Positions 16,798 through 25,507 of a DNA stretch of 64,000 nucleotides are shown one piece after another. The stretch lies in contig DAOLFG010000004.1 of NCBI GenBank assembly GCA_035326425.1, forward strand, positions 1-64,000, written 5' to 3'. The first letter of the stretch is position 1. Each line of letters starts with the position of its first letter. The notes beneath the pieces were generated by a model. The model was not told the DNA's origin. It saw only the letters and a program-made list of their open reading frames with translations, and ran no database searches. The DNA comes from CALKJU01 sp035326425. Its GTDB lineage: Bacteria > Pseudomonadota > Alphaproteobacteria > Geminicoccales > Geminicoccaceae. Both the position numbers and the translations under genes were made by a program.

Positions 16798-19235
16798 CGG
16801 CACACGATCCCGCCGAGGTCCGGCAGGGTGGTGTCGGCCGGAACCGCCGGCAGGGCGCAGGTCCAGGCCCGCTGCATGGCATCGCGCCCCGTCACCTCGA
16901 CGGGGCCGTCGCCGCCGACGATGCGCGAGAACCCCGACTTCGCCACCCAGGCCGACGCCAAGCCGTCCTCGCTGGCGAGCTGCAACCCCGCCGGCAGCGG
17001 CCTGCCGTCGGTGTCGAGCAGCCGCGCCGTCGCCTGGCGCTCGTGCCGGACGTCGAAATCCACCGCCACGCCGGCCCGGTCGAACGGCACCGCCACCGCC
17101 TCGGCGCTGCCGATCCGCGCGTCGAGCGGCAGGTCCTCGACCTCGAGCCGCACCCGGTTGGCCTCGTAGGGCCTGAGCGCCGGCAGCATCAGGTAGCCGG
17201 CCTTGTCGGTCCGGCCGACCTCGCGATTGTCGAGGTAGACACGCACGTCCGAGAATCCCGGGGTCGCCACCATGCCGAACGCGCGGCCGATCCGCCGCGA
17301 CGGCCGGACCACGCCATCGACCAGGCCGACGCTGCCGCTGACCCCGGCGCGCAGGTTGTTCTCGTCGTCGAACCGCTCGAGGTCCAGCTCGCCGGCGCCG
17401 TGGACCGTCTGGTAGGAGAAGCGCGCGTCGACATTCCTGGCCTCGTCCCCGAGCTCGGCCGCCAGCCGGTAGTCCAGCCCGAGATCGGAAGGCCCGCGCC
17501 CCTGGCGGTATTGCGCACGGGCGCGCTGGCCGTGCTGGCTGCGCTCGACCTCGACCGAGGCCGAGCGCGTGCCGCCCAGCGGCAGGGCGTAGGTCACGGT
17601 GACCACCCAATCGCTCTCGGGCTCGAGGAACTGCGCCCCGCGCAGCAGGAAGCTGCCAGGCCCGACCGCCAGGCTGTAGGTCGCGGCCAGCGATCGCGTC
17701 GTCTCGCGCTCGCGGTTGTCCTGGTTGAGCGCCAGGACGCCCACTCGACCCAGATCCCCGAGATCGAAGCCGAGATTGAGCTGGTCGACGCGCCGCGTCC
17801 GGTGGCTGCCGTCGCCGGCCTGGACGAAGTCGGCGGTGGCGTAGCGGGTCTGGGCGCCGAAGCTGAAGCGGCTGGCCTGGTACTCGTAGGCGATCTGGCC
17901 CATGCCGCCGGCCGAGCCTTCGTCGACGCTGGCGCCCAGGCCGCCGCTGAACACCCCGAGATGCCCGGCCCGCAACGACGCGCCGACAGCACCGCCGACG
18001 GTGCCCGGCTGGACGTCGGCATGCACCTCGCCGGTCAGCAGCTCGGAAATGCCGTAGCGGTGCGTGGCGGCTGCCAGCGGATCGCCATAGGCGAAGCTGC
18101 GCTCGCCGTAGCGTTGCCGCTCGAACCCGAGCTCGTAGGAGTAGTCGTGCAGCCCGGCGCGCAGCAGCCTGCCGCTGACATAGTAGGGCTGGGTGACGAT
18201 GCGCTCGCGCCCGAGCAGGTCGCGCACGACGAGTTGCACCTCGCCCGCCCCGGTCACGACCGGGACATTGTCGATGCGGAACGGTCCGGCCGGGACCTGG
18301 CCGGTCGCCTGGCGCAGATTGTTCACGAACACGTCGACCACGGAATCCTGGTCGGCGAGGCCGCCGATCGCCGGGGTCGGAAAGGTCACGAAGCTGGGAT
18401 CGGTGGCGAAGTTGGTGCCCCATTGCACACCGGCGAAGCGCACCGGCGGGGCGAGGGATCCGCTGTTGGTCAGGCTGTCGCCCAGCCGCAGGCTCTCGCG
18501 GCGCTCGGGCAGGTCGCGGGTGAAGGTGGTGTCGAGCCGGGTGACCGAAGGGGCGGCGGCGAGATCGGAGGCCTGCAGGCCGGTGGTCAGCACGCCCAGG
18601 CGGTTGAACACCCCGATCTCGGCCAGGCCGTCCAGCCTGGTATCGATGCCGGTGCCCGCGGTCAGCAGCATGTCGTAGTCGAAGAATCCGCCGGCGGCCG
18701 CCACCGGCTCGGGCCTGTCCGGGCTCTCCTGGGCCATGTCGAACGGCAGGAGCTGGGCCGACGGGATCTGCAGCGCCAGCACGAGCTGCGCGCGGTCGAG
18801 GCCGACCTCGGCGCCGGGAATGGCGTCCAGCGGGTAGAAGGCCTCGCCCTGGAAGGCCAGGATGCGGCTCTCGTCCAGTCGGACGCGCCACAGCCGGAGC
18901 TGGCTGACGGGCGCCACCAGCCGGCCGTATTGCGGCTCCTCCAGCACCACGCTGCCCTGGCTGACCTCGCGGCCGTTGAGCTGCACCGCCAGCACCCAGG
19001 TGTTCCAGGCGCCGGCATCGAGCAGCGGCGGATCCACCGGGTCGCGACGGGGGCCGGGCTCCGGCTGCGGCCCGCCGCCTCGCGGCGGCCAGACGGGCGT
19101 GACTACAGCGGGTGCCGGGGCGGCGCCGGCATGGGACGGCTCGTCGGCCAGCGCCTGCGGGGATGCAGCGGCCAGGAGCAGCGCCGCCCCCAGCCTAGCG
19201 CCCGGCCGCGGCCAGCGATCGGGCCAGCTTGCCAA
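16794..19235 (-). CDS. Fimbrial outer-membrane usher protein (archaic/CsuD-like)
   Basis: An 813-residue outer-membrane secretion pore of the FimD/CsuD family. A signal peptide ends at ASPQALA, then comes an N-terminal periplasmic domain (WVLAVQLNGREV). The 24-strand barrel region includes RIDNVPVVTGAGEVQLVVRD and PYYVSGRLLRAGLHDYSYELG, typical usher strings, and C-terminal plug-type domains follow (PYEANRVRLEVEDLPLDA). The only canonical start giving the signal peptide is TTG at 19235, which lies 41 bp inside the chaperone gene. It exports chaperone-bound SCPU subunits encoded on both sides. Confidence 0.9.
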   Translation of the reverse strand: MASWPDRWPRPGARLGAALLLAAASPQALADEPSHAGAAPAPAVVTPVWPPRGGGPQPEPGPRRDPVDPPLLDAGAWNTWVLAVQLNGREVSQGSVVLEEPQYGRLVAPVSQLRLWRVRLDESRILAFQGEAFYPLDAIPGAEVGLDRAQLVLALQIPSAQLLPFDMAQESPDRPEPVAAAGGFFDYDMLLTAGTGIDTRLDGLAEIGVFNRLGVLTTGLQASDLAAAPSVTRLDTTFTRDLPERRESLRLGDSLTNSGSLAPPVRFAGVQWGTNFATDPSFVTFPTPAIGGLADQDSVVDVFVNNLRQATGQVPAGPFRIDNVPVVTGAGEVQLVVRDLLGRERIVTQPYYVSGRLLRAGLHDYSYELGFERQRYGERSFAYGDPLAAATHRYGISELLTGEVHADVQPGTVGGAVGASLRAGHLGVFSGGLGASVDEGSAGGMGQIAYEYQASRFSFGAQTRYATADFVQAGDGSHRTRRVDQLNLGFDLGDLGRVGVLALNQDNRERETTRSLAATYSLAVGPGSFLLRGAQFLEPESDWVVTVTYALPLGGTRSASVEVERSQHGQRARAQYRQGRGPSDLGLDYRLAAELGDEARNVDARFSYQTVHGAGELDLERFDDENNLRAGVSGSVGLVDGVVRPSRRIGRAFGMVATPGFSDVRVYLDNREVGRTDKAGYLMLPALRPYEANRVRLEVEDLPLDARIGSAEAVAVPFDRAGVAVDFDVRHERQATARLLDTDGRPLPAGLQLASEDGLASAWVAKSGFSRIVGGDGPVEVTGRDAMQRAWTCALPAVPADTTLPDLGGIVCR

Positions 19236-19902
19236 GACTGGTGTCGGCTTCGAGGGCCACCGTCGTACCGGCCTCGACCGGCAGTCGCAGATCCCAGGAT
19301 CGCCGCTGGCCGGCGAGCACGTAGCTCGGCTCCCCGATGGTCTGTTGCGCGCCGCTGCCGCTCTTCAGCCGGATCTCCTGGATCTGGACATGCGCCGTTC
19401 CGGCATTCACCAGCTCCAGCCGGGCCTTTCCGTCGCTGCCGCCTATCGACCATTGCGGCTGCGCCACGGCACCTTCGGGCGTCGCGAACACCGGCAGGCT
19501 GAGGCGCAGGGCGAACTGCACGCCGCCGGTCGGCCCCTCCTTCGGGACCTCGGTGATCAGCAGGCGGTAGGCCTCCTCGGCCGCGCCGTCGTGCGGCTCC
19601 CGCAGCGCCACCCGGATCACCTGCTTGCCGTCGGGCGGCAGCGAGAACACCGGCGGCACGGCGACGAGACGGGTGGTGGCCTCGAGATCGGCCGTGGCGG
19701 CCGAGCGCGGCCAGGCGAAGGTCTCGACCTGCACCAGCACCGGCTCGGGAGCGTTGTTGTGCAGCGTCACCGCACCGGCGGTGCGGCCCCCCGCGAGGTC
19801 GACGCGCGTCGGCGCCACCGTCAGGCTGCCGGCGGCGGCCGGCCCGCCGGCGCACAGCATCAGGGCCGCGAGCCAGACCCGCGGGCGGCGCATCAGCGGC
19901 AT
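19195..19902 (-). CDS. Periplasmic fimbrial chaperone (PapD-like, archaic type)
   Basis: A 235-residue precursor with a signal peptide (WLAALMLCAGGPAAA) and two Ig-like domains. The N-terminal domain begins SLTVAPTRVDLAGG and has the chaperone F/G strand marker AYRLLITEVPKEG. The C-terminal domain begins ATPEGAVAQPQWSI. It holds SCPU pilins in the periplasm by donor-strand complementation and delivers them to the usher encoded next. The start lies 2 bp after the stop of the first pilin gene, so the operon is tight. Confidence 0.9.
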   Translation of the reverse strand: MPLMRRPRVWLAALMLCAGGPAAAGSLTVAPTRVDLAGGRTAGAVTLHNNAPEPVLVQVETFAWPRSAATADLEATTRLVAVPPVFSLPPDGKQVIRVALREPHDGAAEEAYRLLITEVPKEGPTGGVQFALRLSLPVFATPEGAVAQPQWSIGGSDGKARLELVNAGTAHVQIQEIRLKSGSGAQQTIGEPSYVLAGQRRSWDLRLPVEAGTTVALEADTSLGKLARSLAAAGR

Positions 19903-19904
19903 GG

Positions 19905-20408
19905 TCAGAAGGTCAGCGTGATGTTCACCGTGTCGGCGTAGGTGCCGGCCGGCACGGCCTGTCCGCTGGGAATTCGGCCGTAGACGTCGATCTTGCCGCT
20001 GAGCGGCTGCAGCAGCTGCAGGCCCTGCGCATTGGCGCCGGTGCCCCAGATCGAGCTGCGCGTCGAGTTGCGGTAGAGCTGGTAGGTGAGCGCGTTGGAG
20101 CCCGACAGCATCTTGCGGGCGTTGACGTCGCCCGCCTGGCCGCCGTCGAGCTCGAAGCTCAGCGTGCCGCTGCAGTTCGCGTAGTTGATCTGGCCGGTCG
20201 CGTCGAGGTTGGTGGTCTGGCCCGACAGGTACTGGCCGAAGGCCATGGTACCGCCGTTGAGCGCACAGGCGTTCAGCACGGTGGCGGTCACGCTCAACGT
20301 GTCCGTATCGGTTCCGCCGTGCGCCGCCACCGGCGCCAGGGCCAAGGGGGCCGCCAGGGTCAGCAGGACGAGACGACGCAGCGAGCGCGCGGGCGCGGGT
20401 CGGGACAT
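19905..20408 (-). CDS. Spore coat U (SCPU) domain major pilin
   Basis: A 167-residue secreted subunit. The signal peptide (LRRLVLLTLAAPLALAPVAAHG) precedes a mature domain starting LSVTATVLNACALNGG, with YANCSGTLSFELDGG, LTYQLYRNSTRSSIWGTG and the terminal strand TYADTVNITLTF. These are SCPU hallmarks, including the paired Cys. The ATG at 20408 is preferred over the start at 20468. It is first in the operon pilin-chaperone-usher-pilin, in the expected position of the main shaft subunit. A sigma70-like promoter lies about 64 bp upstream. Confidence 0.88.
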   Translation of the reverse strand: MSRPAPARSLRRLVLLTLAAPLALAPVAAHGGTDTDTLSVTATVLNACALNGGTMAFGQYLSGQTTNLDATGQINYANCSGTLSFELDGGQAGDVNARKMLSGSNALTYQLYRNSTRSSIWGTGANAQGLQLLQPLSGKIDVYGRIPSGQAVPAGTYADTVNITLTF

Positions 20409-20471
20409 GATCGGGCTCTCCGCGAAAGGTCGGGATCGGCTAGAGGCCGAGATAATTTCTACTGTCACGCG

Positions 20472-20499
20472 ATCATAGCGATCAAAATTCGCGTTTCAA
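20472..20499 (-). promoter_or_regulatory. Predicted sigma70-type promoter of the fimbrial operon
   Basis: On the minus strand TTGAAA (20499-20494) and TATGAT (20477-20472) are separated by 16 bp, close to the consensus, inside the most AT-rich gap of the region. The -10 box is 64 bp before the pilin ATG. It is inferred from sequence only. Confidence 0.55.
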
Positions 20500-20642
20500 G
20501 CTATTATGCCCGGCTCAGTTCAATTTTTAGTTGAGAAGGCCCGCTGGAGCTCCGCAAAGTTGAGACAAGAATGCAAGATGGACTGCCAAGCTATTCGATT
20601 GATTGGGCGATTCGCCGCCGCCGGCATCGCCGGCCCACTCAT

Positions 20643-22277
20643 TCAGGCGGCATCCCTCCCCCAGCGGTCGACGGCGTCCAGCAGAGCCGCGCGATCGAAG
20701 GGCTTGCCGACATGGCCGATCATTCCGGCTTGCCGGCACCGTTCCACGTCGGCCTCGAGGGCATTGGCGGTGACGGCGACGATCGGCAGTCCCGCCTTTT
20801 GCGGGTCGGGCAGCGCCCTGATCCGGCGCGTCGCCTCGAGGCCGTCCATCACCGGCATCTGGACGTCCATCAGGACGAGATCGAGATCGTTCGACCGCGC
20901 CACCTCGACTGCCGCAGCACCATCGGTCGCCGTCAGGACCCGGTGGCCGGCGCGCTCCAACAGGATCGAGGCCAGCCTGACATTCACCGCGTTGTCGTCG
21001 ACCAGCAGGATGCACAAGGGTGCCGGGCGGTCGTCCGACAGGCTGTGGGCCGTGATCAGGGTGCTGCCACGGTCCGGCAGCCGGAGCCGCCGCAGGCAGT
21101 CGAGCAGCGTCTGCGACCGCACCGGCTTCTGGAGATAGGCATCGAAGCCGGCGGCGCTGGCTTTCATGGCGTCGCCGCGGATGCCGGAGGCCACCAGCAT
21201 GACGAGCCTGGCGCCGGCCAGCCCCGGCTCGGCGCGGATGGAACGGGCCAGCGCCTCGCCGCCGATGTCCGGCAGCTCCCGGTCGCAGACCACGAAATCG
21301 TAGGCGGCACCCCGGTCGGCGGCATCGCGCAGGATCAGCAGGGCCTCGCCGCCACGTTCCGCGGCGCGGGCCGTCATGCCCCAGCCGGTTGCGACGCCCT
21401 GGACGAACTGCCTGATCCGTCGCTGCGGATCGACGACGAGCAAGGAGGCGCCGGCCAGCGACAGCTCGGCCTGCACGCCGGCGGCGGGCGTGTCGGCGCC
21501 GCTCTCCGCCAGCAGCGGCAGCTCGACGACGAAGCGGGTTCCCCGGCCGAGATCGCTCTCCACCCGCAGCTCGCCGCCCATGGCCTCGGTCAGGCGCCGG
21601 GCGATCATCAGGCCCAGGCCGCTGCCGCCATGGATCCGCCCCACCGTCGCATCGGCCTGGACGAAGGCGGTGAACAGCCGCTCGAGCGCCGCCGGCTCGA
21701 TGCCCGGCCCGGTGTCGCGCACCACGAGGCGCAGCCGTCGCGCCGGCGGTCCGTCGGTGTCGGCGACGACCTCGACGCCGCCGCGCTCGGTGAACTTGAC
21801 GGCATTGCCGACGAGGTTGAGCAGCACCTGGCGGAGCCGGCCGGGATCGCCGCGCACGGCGCGCGGCAGCCCATCGGCCAGGCCGACGCCGAAGGACAGG
21901 CCCTTCTGCCGCGCCCGCGGCGCCATCAGGGTTTCCAGCCTCGCCAGCAGCGGTGCGAACTCGAAGGGGGTCTCGACGATCTCGAGCCGGCCGGCATCGA
22001 CCCGCGAAAGGTCGAGCACGTCGTTGATCACCGTCAGCAGCGTCTCGGCCGAGCCGACGATGGTCTCGACATAGGAACGCTGCTCGTCGTCCAGCACGGT
22101 CTCGCGCAACAGGCGAGCCATGCCGAGCACGCCGTTCATCGGCTCGCGCAGCTCGTGGCTGGTGATGGCCACCAGCTCTGCGCGCGCCGCCGAGCGCCGC
22201 TCGGCTTCGGCCAAGGCGGCGCGAAGGCTGCGCACCTCGTCGTCACGCTCGACGGCTACGGAAGCATGGCCTGCCAT
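20643..22277 (-). CDS. Soluble hybrid sensor histidine kinase with two receiver domains
   Basis: 544 residues with no membrane segment and no obvious sensor domain beyond a short N-terminal coiled coil (DDEVRSLRAALAEAERR). The HisKA H-box is AITSHELREPMNG. HATPase boxes are LLNLVGNAVKF (N), VRDTGPGIEP (G1) and GGSGLGLMIARRL (G2). Two receiver domains follow. The first has DRELPDIGG as phospho-acceptor but only one residue of the acidic pair (VVDPQ), and the second is canonical (LVDDN, LMDVQMPVMDG, KPF). It probably feeds a phosphorelay, but no HPt or response regulator is nearby. The ATG at 22277 was chosen over the TTG at 22283. It is transcribed toward the fimbrial operon; a regulatory link is only suggested by position. 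Confidence 0.88.
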   Translation of the reverse strand: MAGHASVAVERDDEVRSLRAALAEAERRSAARAELVAITSHELREPMNGVLGMARLLRETVLDDEQRSYVETIVGSAETLLTVINDVLDLSRVDAGRLEIVETPFEFAPLLARLETLMAPRARQKGLSFGVGLADGLPRAVRGDPGRLRQVLLNLVGNAVKFTERGGVEVVADTDGPPARRLRLVVRDTGPGIEPAALERLFTAFVQADATVGRIHGGSGLGLMIARRLTEAMGGELRVESDLGRGTRFVVELPLLAESGADTPAAGVQAELSLAGASLLVVDPQRRIRQFVQGVATGWGMTARAAERGGEALLILRDAADRGAAYDFVVCDRELPDIGGEALARSIRAEPGLAGARLVMLVASGIRGDAMKASAAGFDAYLQKPVRSQTLLDCLRRLRLPDRGSTLITAHSLSDDRPAPLCILLVDDNAVNVRLASILLERAGHRVLTATDGAAAVEVARSNDLDLVLMDVQMPVMDGLEATRRIRALPDPQKAGLPIVAVTANALEADVERCRQAGMIGHVGKPFDRAALLDAVDRWGRDAA

Positions 22278-22365
22278 TCTCAACCGTTACGCGACAAACG
22301 CGTCACACGGCAAGCCTATGGCGCAACCTGTCGCGTCGGGTCGAGAGGCTCGAATCAGCCGGGGA

Positions 22366-22722
22366 TCAGGCGGGCTCGCCGCGCACGATCACCTCGAGCC
22401 CGTTCTGGTAGTAGAGTGTCAGGCCGGTATCGAAGGTGACGTAGTGGAAGCCCGAGACGTCCTCGCCGGCGGCGGTGACGTGGTGGCCGGAGGAGCCCTC
22501 GGCGACGATCCCGGCATCGGTTGCCACGGCGAGCGCCCGCAGCCCGGAATCGTTGAAGAGCACCACCTCGCCGTTGTCGTCCTGCAGCAGGTCTTCGAGA
22601 CGGAGCGTGAGCAGATCGTCGGCCTGGTCGGCGTGCGGATCCGCCTCGCCGGCCGAAAGCAGCCCGGGCATCTCGTCCTGGATCAGATCGAATGCGACGG
22701 CGTTGCGAGAATGCGCTGCCAT
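22366..22722 (-). CDS. Acidic 118-residue protein of unknown function
   Basis: Not recognised with confidence. It starts with a good ribosome site (GTGAGGA before ATG). The first about 40 residues are Asp/Glu-rich. The rest (LEDLLQDDNGEVVLFNDSG, then GHHVTAAGEDVSGFHYVTFDTG and LTLYYQNGLEVIV) is beta-strand-like and ends in a hydrophobic strand. That layout recalls the last domain of large type I-secreted repeat proteins. It could be a stand-alone relative of such a domain. There is no signal peptide. It lies between the histidine kinase and the M81 peptidase gene with its own upstream gap of 164 bp. Confidence 0.6.
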   Translation of the reverse strand: MAAHSRNAVAFDLIQDEMPGLLSAGEADPHADQADDLLTLRLEDLLQDDNGEVVLFNDSGLRALAVATDAGIVAEGSSGHHVTAAGEDVSGFHYVTFDTGLTLYYQNGLEVIVRGEPA

Positions 22723-22801
22723 GTCCTCACCCGTTTACCACAGCCGGCCCGCGAACCTGCGCGACGGCACGGGGATCGCCCCGCGCTCCTTGACTACCGA
22801 A

Positions 22802-22880
22802 TTAACGTTAACAAACGGCTAACTCAAGGCGACGATCCCCCTGCCGGGGCGGCGCCGGATGCGATCCGGCGTTGCGCAAC
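22802..22880. repeat. Cluster of short palindromes and a stem-loop
   Basis: This gap holds a perfect 10-bp palindrome TTAACGTTAA (22802-22811), a 7-bp-arm hairpin GCCGGAT-GCG-ATCCGGC (22854-22870) and the palindrome GTTGCGCAAC (22871-22880) right beside it. The hairpin lies just past the stop of the M81 gene and could end its transcription, though there is no U-run. The first palindrome could be an operator for the 118-residue gene. Confidence 0.4.
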
Positions 22881-22886
22881 ACCATG

Positions 22887-24374
22887 CTACGCACGCGCCG
22901 CGCGCGGGCTCCGCCGCAGCTCGGCCGGCAGGTGGAGGAAGGCCAAGCGGGCGGGATCGGCGGTGACGAGACCGGACGCCTCCACCACCAGCACCTCCCC
23001 CGCCAGAGGCTCGAAATCGGCGCGGAAATGCACCGAGCTCTTCAGCGCCAGCAGCCGCTGCCGCGCCGGCTCGACGCCCAGGTGGCGCAGCATCGCCTGG
23101 TCGGCCGCCTGCACCCGGCGCGTCGCCACGAGCACGGTGACGCCCGGCGCCGCCAGCGGCCGCAGCGCCGCCATCGGCCCGAGATCCATCCGGTTGCCGC
23201 CGTAGAACGGTCCGGTCGCCAGGAATCGGCCGTCGCCGAGGCGCACGACCTCCCAGTCTCCGACGATCGGCGCCACGCCTTCCGGCCCGTGCCTGCCGCC
23301 CAGCGGCAGTTGCCGCAGCATCCCGCCCCGCCCCGCGGCGTGGGCGGCGGCCGCGGCGGCGCCGTCGCACATCAGCGCCAGCACCGCGTCCTCGGGCGCG
23401 AGCGCGATCATCGCCGCCAGCAGCCCGGTGGTGTCACCCGTTCCGCCGCCGCCCGGATTGTCCTGCGTGTCGGCCAGCACCACCGGCCGGCCGGACCTCG
23501 CCGCCATGGCGCGTGCCACCGCCTCCTCCGGTCGCCACAGCCTGCCGGCATAGGATGGCTCGGCGGTGGTGTAGGCCCGGGCGAGTGCCTCGACCGCCGC
23601 CTCGGCACCCGGCCCGTAGGCGAGGAAGGTCGGTCCGCAGCATGCGGTGTCGGCGGCCGGGAAACCCATCGCCACCGAAACCGGCCCGCCGCAGGCGGCC
23701 TCCAGCGCGCCTGCCTCGGCATAGAGCGAGCGGCCCGGCTCGATCGAGGTGCATTGCCAGGGCAGGCCGACCAGGTACTCGCCGCGCCGGAAGCCCTTGG
23801 CCAGCCGCTCGCCGGCCAGCAGCCGCTCGATCACCGGCAGGCAGCGCGCGCCGGTCCCGGCCATGTCGATGTGCGGATAGGTGCGATAGGCCACGAGCGC
23901 GTCGCTGTGGGCCACCATCTCGGCCGAGACGTTGGCGTGCAGGTCGAGCGCCGCCACCACCGGCAGGTCCGGCCCCACCACCTCGCGCAGCCGGCGCAGC
24001 AGCTCACCCTCGCCGTCACCCAGATGCTCGGTGACCATCGCGCCATGCAGGTCGAGGAACACCGCGTCCACCGGCAGGGCGGCACGCAGATCCTCCAGCA
24101 GCCAGCCGACGATGCGCTCAAAGGCGTCCTCGGTGGTCCGCCCCGACGGTGCCGCGTTGGCCCAGACCAAGGGCACCAGCTCGTGGCCGGCTGCGACCGC
24201 CGCGTCGATGAAGCCGGTCACCGGCAGGTTGATGCCGGCGGTATTGGCGATCAGCTCCGTCCCGCGCGACAGTGCCGGCCAGCCATCGGCCTCGGCGAAG
24301 CGCTCGAAGGTCGCGGGCTGCGGCGAGAAGGTGTTGGTCTCGTGGTGCAGCCCGCCGACGGCGATCCTCGCCAT
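22887..24374 (-). CDS. M81 family metallopeptidase (MlrC-like)
   Basis: A 495-residue zinc-peptidase-like protein related to microcystinase C. N-terminal markers are VGGLHHETNTFSP and FLDLHGAMVTE. ALDLHANVS, RTYPHIDMAGTG and DTQDNPGGGGTGDTTGLL supply further metal and active-site residues. Most family members are chromosomal proteins with unknown substrates, often near transporter or amidohydrolase genes. It is followed on the same strand by no gene for 164 bp and lies 1 bp from the spermidine synthase stop, so the two are probably cotranscribed. Confidence 0.88.
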   Translation of the reverse strand: MARIAVGGLHHETNTFSPQPATFERFAEADGWPALSRGTELIANTAGINLPVTGFIDAAVAAGHELVPLVWANAAPSGRTTEDAFERIVGWLLEDLRAALPVDAVFLDLHGAMVTEHLGDGEGELLRRLREVVGPDLPVVAALDLHANVSAEMVAHSDALVAYRTYPHIDMAGTGARCLPVIERLLAGERLAKGFRRGEYLVGLPWQCTSIEPGRSLYAEAGALEAACGGPVSVAMGFPAADTACCGPTFLAYGPGAEAAVEALARAYTTAEPSYAGRLWRPEEAVARAMAARSGRPVVLADTQDNPGGGGTGDTTGLLAAMIALAPEDAVLALMCDGAAAAAAHAAGRGGMLRQLPLGGRHGPEGVAPIVGDWEVVRLGDGRFLATGPFYGGNRMDLGPMAALRPLAAPGVTVLVATRRVQAADQAMLRHLGVEPARQRLLALKSSVHFRADFEPLAGEVLVVEASGLVTADPARLAFLHLPAELRRSPRAARA

Positions 24375-24375
24375 C

Positions 24376-25221
24376 TCAGTAGCCGACCCGTTCGGCCATC
24401 CAGGCCGGGTGGGCGAAGGCGCCGATATGCACCTCGGGCGTCCAGTGCCGGAGGCCCGGCGGAACGGCCCGCTGCCGCAGCAGATCGGCCGTCACCCGCA
24501 GCCTCGCCGGATCGTCGCTGGCGAAGCCCAGCGCCATGCTGCCACCGACATAGGTCGGCACAGGCGCGAAATAATAGCCGACAGCCGCGAAGCCGGCAGC
24601 GCGCTGGCGCTGCTGCGTCATTGCGAGCTCGTCGGGATTGATCGCCGGGTTGCCGCACTGCGTCGTCATCACCCCGCCCGGCCGCAGCAGCCTCCGGCAG
24701 TCCCTGTAGAACGACTCCGTGAACAGCACCTCGCCGGGGCCGCGCGGGTCCGTGGAATCGACGATGACCACATCGAAGCGGTCCTCGCTCTCGGCGGCGT
24801 AGCGGGCGCCGTCGGCGATGACGATGCGGGCGCGCCGATCGTCGAAGGCGCCGTCGCTCAGGCTCGGCAGGTGCTCCTTGCAGAAATCGATGACGCCGCG
24901 GTCGATCTCGACCTGGGTGACCCGGTGGATCGCCGGATGCCGCAGCGCCTCGCGCAGCGAGCCGCCGTCGCCGCCGCCGACGATCAGCACCTCCTCGACG
25001 GCACCGTGCGCCAGCACCGGCACATGCACCAGCATCTCATGGTAGACGAACTCGTCGACTGTCGTGGTCTGCACCACACCGTCGAGCGCCAGCACCCGGC
25101 CCCAGGCCGGGGTCTCGAACACGATCAGGTCCTGGTGGTCGGTCTTGTCGCGGTAGAGCACGCGCTGGATGCGCATCCGCTGCTGCCAGTCGGGCCAGAG
25201 CGTCTCCTCGAACCAGTCCAT
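24376..25221 (-). CDS. speE: Polyamine aminopropyltransferase (spermidine synthase)
   Basis: Transfers aminopropyl from decarboxylated S-adenosylmethionine to putrescine. The 281-residue protein has ETPAWGRVLALDGVVQ, the SAM site VLIVGGGDGGSLRE, ADGARY and the catalytic VIVDSTDPRGPG. The ATG at 25221 (MDWFEETLWPDWQQ) has GGGG about 8 bases before it and is favoured over a TTG at 25233. speD is not in the window. It ends 1 bp before the M81 peptidase start. Confidence 0.92.
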   Translation of the reverse strand: MDWFEETLWPDWQQRMRIQRVLYRDKTDHQDLIVFETPAWGRVLALDGVVQTTTVDEFVYHEMLVHVPVLAHGAVEEVLIVGGGDGGSLREALRHPAIHRVTQVEIDRGVIDFCKEHLPSLSDGAFDDRRARIVIADGARYAAESEDRFDVVIVDSTDPRGPGEVLFTESFYRDCRRLLRPGGVMTTQCGNPAINPDELAMTQQRQRAAGFAAVGYYFAPVPTYVGGSMALGFASDDPARLRVTADLLRQRAVPPGLRHWTPEVHIGAFAHPAWMAERVGY

Positions 25222-25263
25222 GGCGATCCCCAACCCCCGGTCGGCCCCCGGGGCCTGGAAATA

Positions 25264-25500
25264 TCAGATGGCGCCGGCCAGCGCAGCGCCCGTCGCGAAC
25301 AGGGTGGCGCCGTCGACATAGCTCGCCTGCCGGCTGAGCAGGTAGAGGCAGGCGTCGGCGACCTCACCCACGGTCCCTGCCCTGCCGACCGGCACGGCCG
25401 CCTGCCGGGACGCCACCACCTCTGCCGGCGTGCTGCCGCGTGCCGTGGCGAGCCGGCCGTCGAGGCCGATGGCGGCCCCGAGACCCAGGAACCGGCAAGC
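25264..25500 (-). pseudogene. C-terminal remnant of an SDR-family oxidoreductase
   Basis: In one minus-strand frame ending at a TGA (25264-25266) this gap encodes about 75 residues that read as the end of a short-chain dehydrogenase: STPAEVVASRQAAVPVGR, then GEVADACLYLLSRQASYVDG and a short tail. The pattern VPxGRxGxxxEVADxxxxLxSxxASYVxG is the SDR C-terminus. The Rossmann fold, Tyr-x-x-x-Lys catalytic site and start are missing. The remnant is cut at the end of the amidohydrolase gene. It is most likely a decayed gene left after a deletion. Confidence 0.7.
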
Positions 25501-25507
25501 GCCGGTG

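Noticed and set aside
20600..20642. Possible terminator GCCGGC-GAT-GCCGGC after the histidine kinase gene
   Set aside because: A 6-bp GC palindrome is expected often at this base composition, and no U-run follows.
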